Positions 41,182-42,146 of a DNA stretch of 42,146 nt are shown one piece after another. This DNA is from Singulisphaera sp. GP187 (lineage in GTDB: Bacteria; Planctomycetota; GCA-002687715). The stretch covers positions 1-42,146 of the forward strand of contig CAMDTN010000020.1 of assembly GCA_945907755.1 (NCBI GenBank), written 5' to 3'. The notes under the pieces were generated by a model. The model was given only the letters and a program-made list of their open reading frames with translations. It had not been told where the DNA came from and made no database searches. The position numbers were made by a program, and so were the translations under genes. Every line of letters starts with the position of its first letter. Position 1 is the first letter of the stretch.

Positions 41182-42146
41182 CTACAGGTTGCGCTTGATC
41201 TGCTCGACATCGAAGGCAGTGATGACATCGCCTTCTTCCACGTTCTCGCAACGAGCGATGACCATGCCGCATTCGAGGCCGTCCTTGACCTCGCGCACAT
41301 CGTCTTTCACGCGCTTCAGCGACTCCAAGGTGGTGTCCGAGGCCGTCACAATGCCACCGCGCGAAACGCGAATATGGCTGGTGCGGCGGATGACGCCGGA
41401 GGTGACCTGACAACCCACGATCGTTCCGATCTTGGAAACCTTCCAGATGCGCCGCACCACGGCTTCGCCAGTGATGACCTCTTTGAGCTCTGGGGCGAGC
41501 TTGCCAGCAAGTGCATCGCGCAATTCCTCGATGAGCTTGTAGACCACCTGGTAAATGCGGATCTCGACGCTCTCGCGATCAGCGGCTTGGCGCGCGCCCA
41601 TGTCGGCAGACACATGGAAGCCCAAGATGACTGCGTCGGACGCGTCGGCGAGGGCCACATCGGTCTCGGTGATGCCACCAACTGCGGCGTGAATAATTTC
41701 TGGGCGGATTTCGGGGTGGGTGATGTCCGCGATTTCCTTGCAGAGCACTTCGAGAGAGCCGGTGACGTCGGTCTTGACGATCAGCTTCAGCGAAGCCACG
41801 CCCTTCTTCTGGAACAAACTTTCCAGCGAGACGTGAGTGGCCTTAGCGATTTCGCGCTCGCGCACCAGCATCGAGCGCTTGCCGGCGATTTCCTTGGCCT
41901 TGTCGAGGCTTTCCACGACATAGAACTTGTCGCCTGCTTTGGGCAATTGGTTCAGGCCGGTGATTTCCACAGGCATTGAAGGGCCGGCTTCGGTGATAGT
42001 CCTACCGGTTGGGCCTTTGATGGTGCGGATGCGACCAAAAGCCGTACCGCACAAGAAAATGTCGCCGCGGCGCAGTGTGCCGTCGTTGATGATGAGGCGC
42101 GCAATGCTGCCTTCGCCCTTGCTCTGCTGTGCTTCGATCACAGTGC
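41182..42146 (-). CDS. infB: Translation initiation factor IF-2, C-terminal part, 5' end cut by the window
   Basis: About 320 residues from the C-terminal half of IF-2 are present. They comprise domain II after the GTPase domain (EAQQSKGEGSIARLIINDGTLRRGD), the linker helix, domain III (KTDVTGSLEVL, HAAVGGITETD) and domain IV that binds initiator tRNA (VGCQVTSG). The GTPase domain and N-terminus lie beyond the right edge. The reading frame stays open to the end of the window, so nothing suggests a real start inside. It is followed by rbfA after 8 bp. Confidence 0.95.
   Translation of the reverse strand, partial: TVIEAQQSKGEGSIARLIINDGTLRRGDIFLCGTAFGRIRTIKGPTGRTITEAGPSMPVEITGLNQLPKAGDKFYVVESLDKAKEIAGKRSMLVREREIAKATHVSLESLFQKKGVASLKLIVKTDVTGSLEVLCKEIADITHPEIRPEIIHAAVGGITETDVALADASDAVILGFHVSADMGARQAADRESVEIRIYQVVYKLIEELRDALAGKLAPELKEVITGEAVVRRIWKVSKIGTIVGCQVTSGVIRRTSHIRVSRGGIVTASDTTLESLKRVKDDVREVKDGLECGMVIARCENVEEGDVITAFDVEQIKRNL

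Noticed and set aside
1-42146. CRISPR arrays, tRNA or rRNA genes, insertion sequences, toxin-antitoxin or phage genes
   Set aside because: Looked for and not seen; gene spacing and content are those of an ordinary chromosomal region.

Overview
The window is a gene-dense, GC-rich bacterial chromosome segment (short gaps, many stop/start overlaps, no tRNA, rRNA, CRISPR array, insertion sequence or phage gene that I can see). The protein mix points to a Gram-negative organism outside the well-studied Proteobacteria, most likely a planctomycete-like lineage. The supporting genes are lpxK (lipid A), two eukaryotic-like Ser/Thr kinases, an FHA-type sigma-54 activator, secreted S46, M28 and M14 peptidases, a lamin-tail-domain secreted protein and a UMF1 transporter. 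This placement is inferred from gene families only; a Myxococcota- or Acidobacteriota-related origin cannot be excluded.

Layout. (1) 1-3262: part of an aerobic benzoyl-CoA (box) pathway. boxC and boxB run leftwards, and the regulator boxR runs rightwards from a shared 82-bp promoter holding two identical perfect palindromes 32 bp apart. (2) 3259-6312: aconitase and ribose-5-phosphate isomerase, both leftward. (3) 6361-12556: an EEP-family hydrolase, an S46 dipeptidyl-peptidase, a NagB-LmbE fusion (leftward), a DUF423 membrane protein and a GT4 glycosyltransferase. (4) 12514-13640: rsmG coupled to a MazG-like pyrophosphohydrolase. (5) 13728-19734: a DUF4920 protein with a Cys-rich repeat tail, an M28 peptidase with PDZ domain, a GHL10-type glycosidase-like lipoprotein and a large M14 carboxypeptidase, closed by a good intrinsic terminator. 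(6) 19766-20770: a Ser/Thr kinase facing left. (7) 20872-27548: a rightward run of a membrane-tethered methyltransferase, a tail-anchored small protein, an ImuB-like Y-family protein lacking its N-terminal palm, and a DnaE2-like polymerase. (8) 27377-32737: a leftward run of a heterodimeric ABC exporter, a 54-residue membrane protein, a UMF1 transporter and a small CxxC protein. (9) 32756-39531: lpxK, an FHA-GAF-AAA+ activator with altered catalytic residues, a gluzincin-like secreted protein and a receptor-like Ser/Thr kinase, in one tightly packed unit. (10) 39532-42146: a secreted lamin-tail protein, then rbfA and the 3' part of infB.

How the genes work together. boxB, boxC and boxR form a regulated benzoyl-CoA epoxidation and ring-cleavage module. 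The ImuB-like/DnaE2 pair resembles a translesion mutasome. The two ABC subunits show the usual asymmetry of heterodimeric exporters. The activator, gluzincin and kinase genes overlap by 4 bp, which suggests a phospho-signalling unit. The most unusual points are the double palindrome that embeds the boxR -10 element, the joint loss of the glutamate-switch residues in the sigma-54-type activator, the degenerate membrane methyltransferase, the palm-less ImuB, and repeated cases of a -10-like element 6-8 bp before the start codon, which suggests leaderless transcripts.
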